Positions 55,893 through 64,000 of a stretch of 64,000 nucleotides of DNA are shown piece by piece (the stretch's first letter is position 1; every line of letters begins with the position of its first letter). The notes beneath the pieces are model-generated. The model worked only from the letters and a program-made list of their open reading frames with translations, was not told where the DNA came from and made no database searches. The DNA comes from Nostoc sp. CMAA1605 (GTDB taxonomy: Bacteria; Cyanobacteriota; Cyanobacteriia; Cyanobacteriales; Nostocaceae). The position numbers and the translations under genes are program-made. Location: NCBI RefSeq assembly GCF_021596505.1, contig NZ_PJIZ01000023.1, forward strand, positions 1-64,000, written 5' to 3'.

Positions 55893-56558
55893 CTATTGGT
55901 CTTTACAGAGATTTTGAGTGATTTGTTGACGCAGATTATTTAATTCGGCGGAAGGTGTATTGACAGAATATATTTGTTGCAATACGTCTGACCATAATTG
56001 ATATTCGGCGAAATAGTTAGCTTTAGCAAGGGCGATCGCTTCTTGATTTGCCCCTTGTTTTTGCAGTTGTGCTTCTATAGTTTGCAATTGGGTTGTGATG
56101 CGATCGCGCTGTTGTGTATCGATGATTTGAAATGTAATAAATCTGTTGGAATTGACTTCCCATTTATAGCTTTGACCCGGTTTTAAAGGTTCACCATTAT
56201 AGATAATCTGCTGAGTATCTTTGACTGGTTCAGACCACAAAACCTGATTCTTATTTACCGGTTTCACAGTAACTTCTCTCACATTACCTTGCCAGATAAA
56301 TAACGGGCGATCGCTCCAAATTTTCCTTGTCGTCTTGGGCGCATCTGGAGAAATCATACAGATGATTTCTGTGGGGCGTGAACCACCTTTGCGCGGGCTA
56401 ACAGGTGGTTTTTTCGTAAATAACAGCCGAGAAATATTAAACCAAGATGTATTAGGTGGATTTTTCTTTTCAGCTATAGTTAATTGCTGGGTTATTCCCA
56501 TAAAATTAATTAAGCTGAGGGCTAAAATAGATAGATTTGAAACTACAGTTTTAACCAT
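55893..56558 (-). CDS. Exported DUF928-like protein at the end of the CHAT cluster
   Basis: About 221 residues from the ATG at 56558. Signal-like N-terminus (MVKTVVSNLSILALSLINFMG), then a beta-sandwich-like domain with RPLFIWQGNVREVTVKP and LKPGQSYKWEV, and a helical tail of about 75 residues (ITTQLQTIEAQLQKQGANQEAIALAKANYF). It overlaps the CHAT-CHASE2 gene stop by 8 bases. The pattern recalls DUF928 proteins, which recur with CHASE2 and DUF1822 genes in cyanobacteria; this call is moderate. Confidence 0.7.
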   Translation of the reverse strand: MVKTVVSNLSILALSLINFMGITQQLTIAEKKNPPNTSWFNISRLLFTKKPPVSPRKGGSRPTEIICMISPDAPKTTRKIWSDRPLFIWQGNVREVTVKPVNKNQVLWSEPVKDTQQIIYNGEPLKPGQSYKWEVNSNRFITFQIIDTQQRDRITTQLQTIEAQLQKQGANQEAIALAKANYFAEYQLWSDVLQQIYSVNTPSAELNNLRQQITQNLCKDQ

Positions 56559-58884
56559 ATTTTTTTCTAGGGAAGACAATAAGCAAAATATAAAAACACA
56601 ATGTAGCTGATGGTAAAAACCAAGGCAATAGCACAGCAGATGATGTCATATATAATTGCAAACTGAGTATACCGTATAAGCCTGTAGTTATTGTAGTCAT
56701 AGCTAATAATTTCTTAAAATCATGTTTTTGATGATTTTGCCATAAATATAGGCTCTTCCCCAAGATAATCGATATAGCAATTAGCCAAATATCAGGAATG
56801 GGTGTCACTAATCTTTTAGTTAATAAATGATGTACCATATACGCATGATATTCTCCTCCTGTTAATACCCGATTGTGATTGAAAGTATTTTGTTGTTGTC
56901 GCCAATATTTAACAGCTAAAGGTAAATCTGTGCCATGTAAATTATCTTCACCGTCAAAATCAACTCCTGCGTCGTCATATCCACCAGGCACAATCATCAC
57001 AATTTGCTGGGATAAATTTGGCGGGATACCTTGATTTTCGAGTAATTGCCAAGCGGGGATTGTTTGATATATTTGCTGAGGCGGAATTGAGAAATCAACA
57101 ATTGGGTGCATCCACATTTGTTCTAGCCAATAACTCAAGGCGGTAACTGGTTGTAGATGCGATCGCGGTGATGATAAAATAGTTTGATGACTTTTATTAC
57201 CCTCTTTTAAAAACACATTAATCTGTTGTAAAAAGTCAATCTGACTATCTAATTTTGGTTGTGGTGAATTGGGTATTTTTTGTAATTGGTATGACAGTGT
57301 TAATAAACTCGAAAAGTACCAAGGTTGTGCTTGTAAATCATTTATAGGGAATAATTGCATATACCCAGGCAGAAATTCAATCTCGCCCTGTAAACTCCAA
57401 TTGAGACTAGCAATATTTGGTAATGTCTGTAGCCATTCGCCTTTAGTATCAGAAGTAGCTGCAAAGACAAACCATGTCGGTTGGGGTTGAGAAACCGCAG
57501 TTTGAATGGAGTTAGCAAGGAAGCGATCGCTTTGTTCTTGGTGTCGATCTAAGAGATAATCAATACCGACTACCTTTGCTTGATTAGCCACTAATTTGTC
57601 AACGATACTGGCTAGATATTTGCGATCTAATGGTTTTGGGTTAGATATTTTGGCTTTGCGGATAGACTCTTCATCAATTTCTACTAAAAGCACTGGTGGC
57701 TGATTATTGGTGGTTTCTACCTGATTAGTTAATTGGCGATAAATAGCTTGTACTAATAAACGTCTTTGTAATAAAAAATTTTGTACTGGTAATAGTAGAC
57801 TAATAAATAAGATAATTGCTAGGGCGATCGCTTCTTTGCGGCTTGGTTGAAAACTTTGAATTAATTGCCGAATTCCAGAGGGTTGGAGGCGAAATAAATC
57901 GGTTTCAGGATAACGGAATAAAGACGGAATTAAATAAGCACTGGGATAAGTTAGATGTTTTTCTATTTGCAGATATTGAGCAGCAGTGATTAATGCTTCC
58001 TGGACATCTTGATAGTTAGCTAAAGCCTGGATAAATTGCTTCAAAAAATCTTTAGCTACATCATTATGGATGGGTTCGCGCATCACTGCTACTTGACTTA
58101 AGCCTAAATCAATTAATTTATTGGCGATGCTTAACCCTTGACATGAATTGAAAATTGCAAACTGTAATCCTCTAGATTTAGCAGTAATTAATGACTGTTC
58201 TATTTCACTAATAGATAAAGCAGTATGGGGAGCGATCGCAATTTCTCCCCCAGTCAAACTAGTTTCATTACTGTGTCCGAGAAATAAGAGAATATCCCAA
58301 CCTGAATCTGCTGCGATCGCCTTTACAATTTGCGTTTTTAATTCATTAATATTAACTGCTGGTTGCCAACCAATAAAAGTTGTTTCTACAAGAGAACCTA
58401 AAGCAGCTATAGCTTTTTTTTCAACCTGAAAATTTAAACCTGTTTCATCCCCTAAAATCACCAAAATCTTAGCTTTACCATTGCGTCGCCTATGATTAAC
58501 TGCTTCCTTGCGATTTAAAGCTGTGCGAACAATTCTAATCTTCCTAGTAGACGATTTCCCAAACTCTGCACCAAATTCCCAGAGTTCCCAAGGTAAACGC
58601 GCTAAATCTAAAGGATGGCAAGTCAGAAAAACATCAATATTAGTAGTAGCCTGGGCGATAGTTGCCCGAATTTCGTACAATTCTGCACTGCGTAACCAGT
58701 GATGAAACGCTGCTAAAAGTTGGGCTTCTGCTTGAATTAATTGTGAATTCCAGTCTACAGGAGGTGCGACTAAACTACCAACTTCTTCTACTCTACCTCG
58801 CATTCCATTATTATAAAATCGCAGATAAATACGCTGCCATTCTTGATATTTTAATTTTAGTTCGTCAGGATAGGCAACTGTCAC
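56551..58884 (-). CDS. CHAT-CHASE2 membrane protein
   Basis: 777 residues. Residues 90-330 are a CHAT (caspase-like) domain with His204 (FLGHSNETSL) and Cys248 (IFNSCQGLS) as the likely dyad. A membrane helix at 351-372 (EAIALAIILFISLLLPVQNF) leads into an extracytoplasmic CHASE2 sensor at about 385-690 (VLLVEIDEESIRKAKI, FVFAATSDTKGEWLQ, PGGYDDAGVDFDGED), then three membrane helices (DIWLIAISIILGKSLYLW to the C-terminus). The CHASE2 domain thus senses outside while CHAT sits in the cytoplasm. Second to last gene in the cluster. Confidence 0.9.
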   Translation of the reverse strand: MTVAYPDELKLKYQEWQRIYLRFYNNGMRGRVEEVGSLVAPPVDWNSQLIQAEAQLLAAFHHWLRSAELYEIRATIAQATTNIDVFLTCHPLDLARLPWELWEFGAEFGKSSTRKIRIVRTALNRKEAVNHRRRNGKAKILVILGDETGLNFQVEKKAIAALGSLVETTFIGWQPAVNINELKTQIVKAIAADSGWDILLFLGHSNETSLTGGEIAIAPHTALSISEIEQSLITAKSRGLQFAIFNSCQGLSIANKLIDLGLSQVAVMREPIHNDVAKDFLKQFIQALANYQDVQEALITAAQYLQIEKHLTYPSAYLIPSLFRYPETDLFRLQPSGIRQLIQSFQPSRKEAIALAIILFISLLLPVQNFLLQRRLLVQAIYRQLTNQVETTNNQPPVLLVEIDEESIRKAKISNPKPLDRKYLASIVDKLVANQAKVVGIDYLLDRHQEQSDRFLANSIQTAVSQPQPTWFVFAATSDTKGEWLQTLPNIASLNWSLQGEIEFLPGYMQLFPINDLQAQPWYFSSLLTLSYQLQKIPNSPQPKLDSQIDFLQQINVFLKEGNKSHQTILSSPRSHLQPVTALSYWLEQMWMHPIVDFSIPPQQIYQTIPAWQLLENQGIPPNLSQQIVMIVPGGYDDAGVDFDGEDNLHGTDLPLAVKYWRQQQNTFNHNRVLTGGEYHAYMVHHLLTKRLVTPIPDIWLIAISIILGKSLYLWQNHQKHDFKKLLAMTTITTGLYGILSLQLYMTSSAVLLPWFLPSATLCFYILLIVFPRKKYG

Positions 58885-59025
58885 TAAAATTTGTTGACCT
58901 TGCCCCAGGATAATTCAAAAGCACATGATTGTTCAAATTGTTGAACTTTTAAATAAAACGTTGTTGCAATCATAATTATCCGCCAATAAACGCTGACAAA
59001 TTAAACTTTTAACTCTTTTAATTAC

Positions 59026-61680
59026 TTAATTTTGAACTGTTTCGGACTCACCAATCAAAGTAAATGCAGCCCAATCTCTAGGATTTGGATACTTGTTCAT
59101 AGTTATCAGCATGGCATTTCTTAACGCCACAGCCTTATCGGAATTTTTCTCCCATTGTCGATAAAACTCTGTCATCAATTCTGAAGTGGGAGAGTCAGGA
59201 ACAGCCCACAGCGAAACAATCACACTTGGCGCGCCTGCTGTAATAAATGCGCGAGATAAGCCAATTACCCCATCACCCGTAATTGTTCCTCTCCCGGTGT
59301 CGCAAGCACTTAAAACTACTAATTCTGCATTGATTTTTAAATTCAGAATTTCCGCCGGTGTGAGTAAACCATCGTCATTACTGGTGGGTGCAAGAGCAAT
59401 GGCAGTTGGTATCCTCTGACGAGGATCATCTAACAATCCATGCGTCGCTAAATGAATAATTTTAGCTGTTGATAACTTTTGTTTTAATGCTGCTTTTGTC
59501 GCATCCTTACCAGTGATCGCCTTAGTTTTAAATAAATTCGCAATAGTTAATACTTCCTTTTCTGCGCCTTGAAGCGGATCAAGTTGTACAGGTGGAATTC
59601 CTACTTTTGGCATGATAGGATTCCCTATAACTAACATCTCTTTACCTGTGATTTTTTGTCTTTGTTGACGAGTTAAATCGAGAACTTGAATTGCTGGTGC
59701 AGTTACAATTGTGTGTTTTGTAATTAAATATTGATCATTCTTATCTTGTAGGGCTGCGAATGGTACTAAAAAGAGTGAATCATGAGGAATAAAAATCACC
59801 TTCTCTTGTGGTTTGTTAGGGAGAAGTGAAGCAATAGGTGTAATCAATACTTCATGTAATTGCTGCAAATATTGTTTTTTGTTAGCTCCGTTTTTGGGGT
59901 TTACTTTAATACCTCTTCCCCCAGCACCAATGGCTAGACGACTTTTATTTACTAATGTGGTCAGTGGTGTTTTTAATGATTTTAAGTCTACTTGTTTAAA
60001 AGCGATTTCGCCATTCGCTTTGATCACCCAGATATAAAGTTTTGATATTTGCGGCTCTTGTTTACTGTTAACTCTCAGAGGTTCGTCAATAATTGAATAC
60101 TCTACTAGAGTAGCATTTTGTGCTTTTGCTATTTGTCGAATTTGCTCAATATTAGGTGGCTTGATAGTTTGATTATTGTTATTATTTAGCGATATATTTA
60201 AGGATAATAATTCAACTAAAGCTCTAGCTCGACCACGTTCGGCAATTTCTAATGCTGTGTTAATTTTATTTTGGTTAATTAAGACTTGTTGTAAAAAGCG
60301 ATAGTTAGAAGCTTGTTTTTCAAAAATTGATATTTTCTGATCATCAGATAATTCTTTTGTTCTTAAAGATTCAAAAACTTCAATAGCAGCAAACAAGGTT
60401 TTTTCTGCATCTGCATAGTTACCCAAACTGTTGTACGATGCTGCTATATTACTGAGCGTTGTACCGACACCTTCTGTATTACCAACTTGTTTTAAAATCG
60501 CTAGAGCTTGCTGATAAAAGTCTAAAGCCTTAGTATAATCTCCCTGATGATCGTAAATTGTCCCAATATTGTTGAGGGAACCACCGATATTGGCTTTGTC
60601 ATCAATAGTTTTGACGATCGCTAAAGATTGCTGATAGTGTTCTAATGCTTTGGTATACTCTCCTTTATTGCGGTAAACGTTACCAATATTGTTGAGAGTT
60701 GTACCTATACCTGCTTTGTCACTAATTTGTTTTTGAATCGCTAAAGCTTGCTGATGAAAGTCTAAAGCTTTAGCATACTTTCCTTGAGTGTTGTAAATTA
60801 CTCCAATATTGTTAAGAATAACCGCTTGACTGGTTGGATTACGAATTTGTGTGAAAATCGCTAAAGCTTGCTGATAAAAGTCTAAAGCTTTATCATATTG
60901 TCCTAAATTACGGTATGTTGAGCCAATATTGTTGAGATTTGTAGCTATACCTGCTGTGCTATTAATTTTTTTTTGAATCGCTAAAGCTTGCTGATAAAAG
61001 TCTAAAGCCTTAGCATATTCTCCCTGAGATTCGTAAATTGCTGCAATATTGTTGAGAGTTGTGCCTACACCTGCTGTGCTATTAATTTGTTTTTGAATTG
61101 CTAAAGCTTGCTGATAAAAGTCTAAAGCCTTAGCATATTCTCCCATATAGCTATAAATATGCCCAATATTGCTGAGAGTTATACCTACACCTGCTGTATC
61201 GTCAATTTCTTGGCGAATTACTAAAGCCTGCCTAAATAAGTCTAAAGCTTTGGTATACTCTGCCATATAACTATAAACAAACCCTATACTGTTTAGAATT
61301 CTAGCTATACCTGCCTTGTCATTAATTTGTTTGGCGATCGCTAAGGCTCGTTGAAAGGAGTTTAAAGCTTTGGTGTACTCTCCTTGATTGACGTAAACTC
61401 CCCCCATATTGTTGAAAGTTCTAGCTATACCTGCGGTATCATTAATTTGTTTGGCGATCGCTAAGGCTTGCTCAAAACTTTTCAAAGAATCTTGAAATTG
61501 GCCTTGGTTTAGCTGCTGAAGACCTAATTGATTCAGGCGTAATACTTCATCCCTGCGTTCTTGGGTAGTTTGTGTTTGTGCAGTAGTCAGTGTATTTATT
61601 TTTGACTCAGCAACGCTTACATGGAAGACTGGCCATAGCACTGAAGTAACCAGAAACAGAAATACGAGACGGTGATGCAC
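59026..61680 (-). CDS. TPR-CHAT caspase-like protein, exported
   Basis: 884 residues. Signal peptide (LVFLFLVTSVLWPVFHVSVAES), then about ten TPRs in strict 40-residue units (60-440, consensus GEYxKALDFYQQALAIQKQI), a linker, and a CHAT domain at about 600-880. Catalytic-type His747 (HLATHG) and Cys793 (LSACDTGRG) are present, as in separase/caspase-clan CHAT proteases. The signal peptide means the protease would act outside the cytoplasm, unlike CHAT-CHASE2 next to it. It lies 141 bases upstream of the CHAT-CHASE2 gene on the same strand. Confidence 0.92.
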   Translation of the reverse strand: MHHRLVFLFLVTSVLWPVFHVSVAESKINTLTTAQTQTTQERRDEVLRLNQLGLQQLNQGQFQDSLKSFEQALAIAKQINDTAGIARTFNNMGGVYVNQGEYTKALNSFQRALAIAKQINDKAGIARILNSIGFVYSYMAEYTKALDLFRQALVIRQEIDDTAGVGITLSNIGHIYSYMGEYAKALDFYQQALAIQKQINSTAGVGTTLNNIAAIYESQGEYAKALDFYQQALAIQKKINSTAGIATNLNNIGSTYRNLGQYDKALDFYQQALAIFTQIRNPTSQAVILNNIGVIYNTQGKYAKALDFHQQALAIQKQISDKAGIGTTLNNIGNVYRNKGEYTKALEHYQQSLAIVKTIDDKANIGGSLNNIGTIYDHQGDYTKALDFYQQALAILKQVGNTEGVGTTLSNIAASYNSLGNYADAEKTLFAAIEVFESLRTKELSDDQKISIFEKQASNYRFLQQVLINQNKINTALEIAERGRARALVELLSLNISLNNNNNQTIKPPNIEQIRQIAKAQNATLVEYSIIDEPLRVNSKQEPQISKLYIWVIKANGEIAFKQVDLKSLKTPLTTLVNKSRLAIGAGGRGIKVNPKNGANKKQYLQQLHEVLITPIASLLPNKPQEKVIFIPHDSLFLVPFAALQDKNDQYLITKHTIVTAPAIQVLDLTRQQRQKITGKEMLVIGNPIMPKVGIPPVQLDPLQGAEKEVLTIANLFKTKAITGKDATKAALKQKLSTAKIIHLATHGLLDDPRQRIPTAIALAPTSNDDGLLTPAEILNLKINAELVVLSACDTGRGTITGDGVIGLSRAFITAGAPSVIVSLWAVPDSPTSELMTEFYRQWEKNSDKAVALRNAMLITMNKYPNPRDWAAFTLIGESETVQN
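60360..61503 (-). repeat. 120-base tandem coding repeats (TPRs)
   Basis: Nine to ten 120-base units inside the TPR-CHAT gene, with several nearly identical neighbours (for example the units around 60970-61140), suggesting recent duplication or conversion. Confidence 0.9.
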
Positions 61681-61886
61681 AGGAAGCTATCCTCCAAGCA
61701 GAGTAAGATTTTGCTTGCTTCTATATACTTCTCATGCTTTGGAAGGTTATGCAAAAATTTTGTCTCATTTAAGGTATTGAAACTTCACAGTTGATTATTG
61801 CTCCCCTTCCCTGGTAGGTAAGGAGTTAGGGGTTAGGTTTCACGTTAACTTTTCCACATAGCGTAAAAAGTCAGGATGAGAAATTG

Positions 61887-61900
61887 GTGAAATATTTCAC
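61887..61900. promoter_or_regulatory. 14-base perfect palindrome upstream of TPR-CHAT
   Basis: GTGAAATATTTCAC in the 261-base gap between DUF1822 and the TPR-CHAT gene. It could be an operator or chance; a 14-base palindrome is expected a few times in 64 kb. Confidence 0.3.
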
Positions 61901-61941
61901 TCTTACACAAAATTTTGTTACCAAAACTGTAACCAGCACAC

Positions 61942-63291
61942 CTAAATTACTTTCTTGGGACAGAATGTAAATGGAGGTAAATTCACCTCTACCCCATCTA
62001 TTAAACTCACAGTTACTAAAAACTTTTCATCCCAATTACCAACTACACGCGTAAATAAATAAGCTTCTCCCTGCTGTGGATTTATTCCCTTTTCTACTAA
62101 CACCCCTGTTTGGTCACTTACTCTTAACTTTAAGTGTACAGGTAAAGTTTGATGAGAAGCTGTACCCAAGACTAACAACAATGTCCATAAATGCGGGTCT
62201 GATTCTGATAACAAATGCCAAGCTACAGCATATAAACGCAGGGGAATTCCTGTTAAGAGAAAATCTTGATATGCACCCCGCGCTTGCATGGGGATTTCAA
62301 TATTTCGCTGTTGTAGTTGAGTGACAATTGCTGTAAATTCTTCTGTCGGACTCCTCATAGCGGCGGCGGGGGTGACAACTGGTAATAATTGCCAAGCAAA
62401 TTCTTGTGCTAATTCATCTAATTCATCCCACAGCCAACGACCTACATTTAAAGCAGGCTGGGTTAATAATTTGAGTAAGTCTTTTAAACTGTTTTGTGAT
62501 GAATAATCATGTGGTTGCTGGGGTAAATTATGCACCCAAGTGAGTAATTCTGGATGGGTGATTACAGCCATTCCCTGTTCCCAAGTTAATATTTGCCACA
62601 GTTCAATTTTTGGTGACTGCAATTGAGGTAATAAATTCAATAATTCCTGTTGAACTTTGGCTAATACCTGATTATTCTTGTTGTTTATTAGGGGTAAAGT
62701 AATTGCTACTGGTTCTAAACACCGCAAGTATAACAGTAAGCGGTCTGGATCAGACACAAACCAATTTGTAGGAATATGATAATTCCAGTCGGCTGTCGAT
62801 TTTAAGTTGGTTTTTAAACAATTTTCTGTTAATTGGTGATAGGTTAAAAAACTAGTAATAATTACAGTATCTTGTTCTTCTAAGACTTCCAGTAAAACAT
62901 AAAAATGAGCAATATACTCTGGTAAATCTACAACGGCTCTCGGTAAAATAACTTGATTATCAGTGAGACTAGTAGTTGTGAGTAAACACAGCTTGAATTC
63001 ACCTATTTGTAAATTGGCAACAGCCGCGATCGCAGTTGCTAATCCTGGTTGCAAAAGGGTACAATTTTCACGGTTAATCTTCAGGGAATCTGAGCGTTCA
63101 TCTAGCCATGACTCAAAGGCAATTAACGCTAAAGCCTGAAGATAAACTTGCCATTGTTGCGGCGAATGATTAATTTGATTACTGATTTCTACAGCCTGAG
63201 TAATTTGTGCAGTAGTCAGAGTAATGGCGGCTGTTGGTAAAGTTTCAAATTCTAGCCGCTTTGGGGAATCGTTAGTTGTTAAGTTATTCAT
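61942..63291 (-). CDS. DUF1822 family protein
   Basis: 449 residues beginning MNNLTTNDSPKRLEFETLP, with LTTAQITQAVEISNQI and ALALIAFESWLDERS typical of DUF1822, and the C-terminal VSLIDGVEVNLPPFTF. Soluble, no signal peptide. Function unknown; the family is almost confined to cyanobacteria and occurs beside CHASE2, CHAT and sigma-like genes. Its start overlaps the upstream sigma-like gene by 4 bases (ATGA), so the two are coupled. Confidence 0.92.
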   Translation of the reverse strand: MNNLTTNDSPKRLEFETLPTAAITLTTAQITQAVEISNQINHSPQQWQVYLQALALIAFESWLDERSDSLKINRENCTLLQPGLATAIAAVANLQIGEFKLCLLTTTSLTDNQVILPRAVVDLPEYIAHFYVLLEVLEEQDTVIITSFLTYHQLTENCLKTNLKSTADWNYHIPTNWFVSDPDRLLLYLRCLEPVAITLPLINNKNNQVLAKVQQELLNLLPQLQSPKIELWQILTWEQGMAVITHPELLTWVHNLPQQPHDYSSQNSLKDLLKLLTQPALNVGRWLWDELDELAQEFAWQLLPVVTPAAAMRSPTEEFTAIVTQLQQRNIEIPMQARGAYQDFLLTGIPLRLYAVAWHLLSESDPHLWTLLLVLGTASHQTLPVHLKLRVSDQTGVLVEKGINPQQGEAYLFTRVVGNWDEKFLVTVSLIDGVEVNLPPFTFCPKKVI

Positions 63292-64000
63292 TTCACCTCA
63301 TTAATGACATCAAGATAGCGGCAGAGTCTATCATTAAATAAACTGGTTTTAATATAAGGTCTTGCCGTTTGTGCTTGGATTTCTGCTTCTCTAATGACAG
63401 ATTCAACTTGTTCATTTAGAGCTATTTTAATTTGCTGTTCTAAAGTTGTCAGGCTTTCTATCTGGGAATATTTTTTAGCTAGTTCCAGCACGCGATCGCA
63501 TAACATCATTAAAAGCTGCTGACTAACATCATTGCGAAATTCTTTGAGTTTTAAAAGGCGTGTGACAGCATCTTGGGCGCGTAATCCTACCCTAGCGGCG
63601 ATATCTGTCATAGATAAATTTTGACAGTGAAATAACTGGAGTGCTGTTAAAAACTGTTTAGCTTTTTCGCCCTTTTTTCTTTGTAACTTATCGACTCGTG
63701 ATTGTGTCACGACAGCTAACGCTTGTTCTAAACAACTTAAAAACTGTGGTCGATATAACTGTAAAAACTCTAATGGTTCATCTTCATTATCTAACAGTTT
63801 TGGAGTATCAATATAGTTATTCGGTAGGAGATTATCTAAAGATTCCGTCGGTAAATATCCACCACGAATATAAATCCGATATTGTCGCAGTCTGTCAGCG
63901 AGTTGTTGCAATTTGGTCAACACAATTTCACTTTTGAAATTTTGACCTGTTTTACTTGCTAGAAGAGTGGCAATTTGTTGGAGTTGTTGTGTTGTTGGTA
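63288..64000 (-). CDS. Sigma-70-region-4-like HTH protein (partial, cut by window edge)
   Basis: At least 237 residues; the frame stays open to base 64000, so the true start lies outside (a GTG at 63923 is a possible internal start). An HTH resembling sigma region 4 is seen in LFHCQNLSMTDIAARVGLRAQDAVTRLLKLKEF, with a region-2/3-like helical part before it (YLPTESLDNLLPN, QALAVVTQSRVDKLQRKKG). Genes of this type commonly precede DUF1822 in cyanobacteria. It may bind DNA or regulate the cluster; RNA polymerase binding is unproven. Confidence 0.75.
   Translation of the reverse strand, partial: PTTQQLQQIATLLASKTGQNFKSEIVLTKLQQLADRLRQYRIYIRGGYLPTESLDNLLPNNYIDTPKLLDNEDEPLEFLQLYRPQFLSCLEQALAVVTQSRVDKLQRKKGEKAKQFLTALQLFHCQNLSMTDIAARVGLRAQDAVTRLLKLKEFRNDVSQQLLMMLCDRVLELAKKYSQIESLTTLEQQIKIALNEQVESVIREAEIQAQTARPYIKTSLFNDRLCRYLDVINEVK

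Overview
The window looks like chromosome from a filamentous, probably heterocyst-forming (Nostoc/Calothrix/Tolypothrix-like) cyanobacterium. The evidence is phycocyanin and phycoerythrobilin genes, Ycf51, ferredoxin-thioredoxin reductase, CHASE2/CHAT/DUF1822 proteins, many HIP1 octamers (GCGATCGC), and dense short tandemly repeated (STRR) heptamers such as GGGGATT, GGGTGTA, TTCCCCA and TGACTAA between genes. No tRNA, rRNA or CRISPR array was recognised. Species cannot be fixed from sequence alone.

Region 1 (1-6969, all minus strand) is a phycobilisome locus: a phycobiliprotein lyase of the CpcS/CpeS family, a CADD/TenA-like helical protein, pebA and pebB (phycoerythrobilin synthesis), then cpcB-cpcA-cpcE. 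The cpc unit has no rod-linker genes between cpcA and cpcE, as in the constitutive cpc1 operon of phycoerythrin-making strains. Two large inverted heptamer arrays and a GC hairpin separate cpcA from cpcE. Region 2 (7107-19460) mixes a phasin-like protein, an FKBP, a methyltransferase, a three-gene two-component operon (GAF/PAS kinase, single-domain receiver, hybrid kinase), hisG, an OmpR-type regulator, a Tat-exported beta-carbonic anhydrase, a histidine phosphatase and an acyltransferase. Two copies of a MITE-like palindromic element lie in it.

Region 3 (19626-27641) holds two Uma2 proteins, an arsenic operon (arsR, frameshifted aquaporin, arsH, arsC), DUF4058, an aminotransferase, an iron-type alcohol dehydrogenase and ycf51. 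Region 4 (27680-36800) has a solo TnpB element beside a dynamin-like GTPase, a type-2 argC, a mechanosensitive-channel-like protein and the ftrC-DUF309-2OG oxygenase cluster. Region 5 (37194-46141) has a possible ftsL followed by ftsI, a GCS2-type ligase, ychF, cysC and a secreted RNase T2.

Region 6 (46473-55836) starts with a DM13 lipoprotein, a DUF4079 membrane protein and a sensor kinase in one apparent operon, followed by an orphan MacB-type ATPase, prs, an HD hydrolase, a CbbX-like AAA+ protein and LtrA. Region 7 (55893-64000, minus strand, cut by the right edge) is the strongest candidate for a poorly described system: a sigma-like HTH protein, DUF1822, a secreted TPR-CHAT caspase-like protein, a CHAT-CHASE2 membrane protein and a small exported protein, tightly packed and co-oriented.

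A theme across the window is repeat DNA invading genes. Heptamers sit in frame inside a kinase ATPase domain, extend the C-terminus of an HD protein, create a false N-terminus for PebB, and a short palindrome adds a peptide to TnpB.
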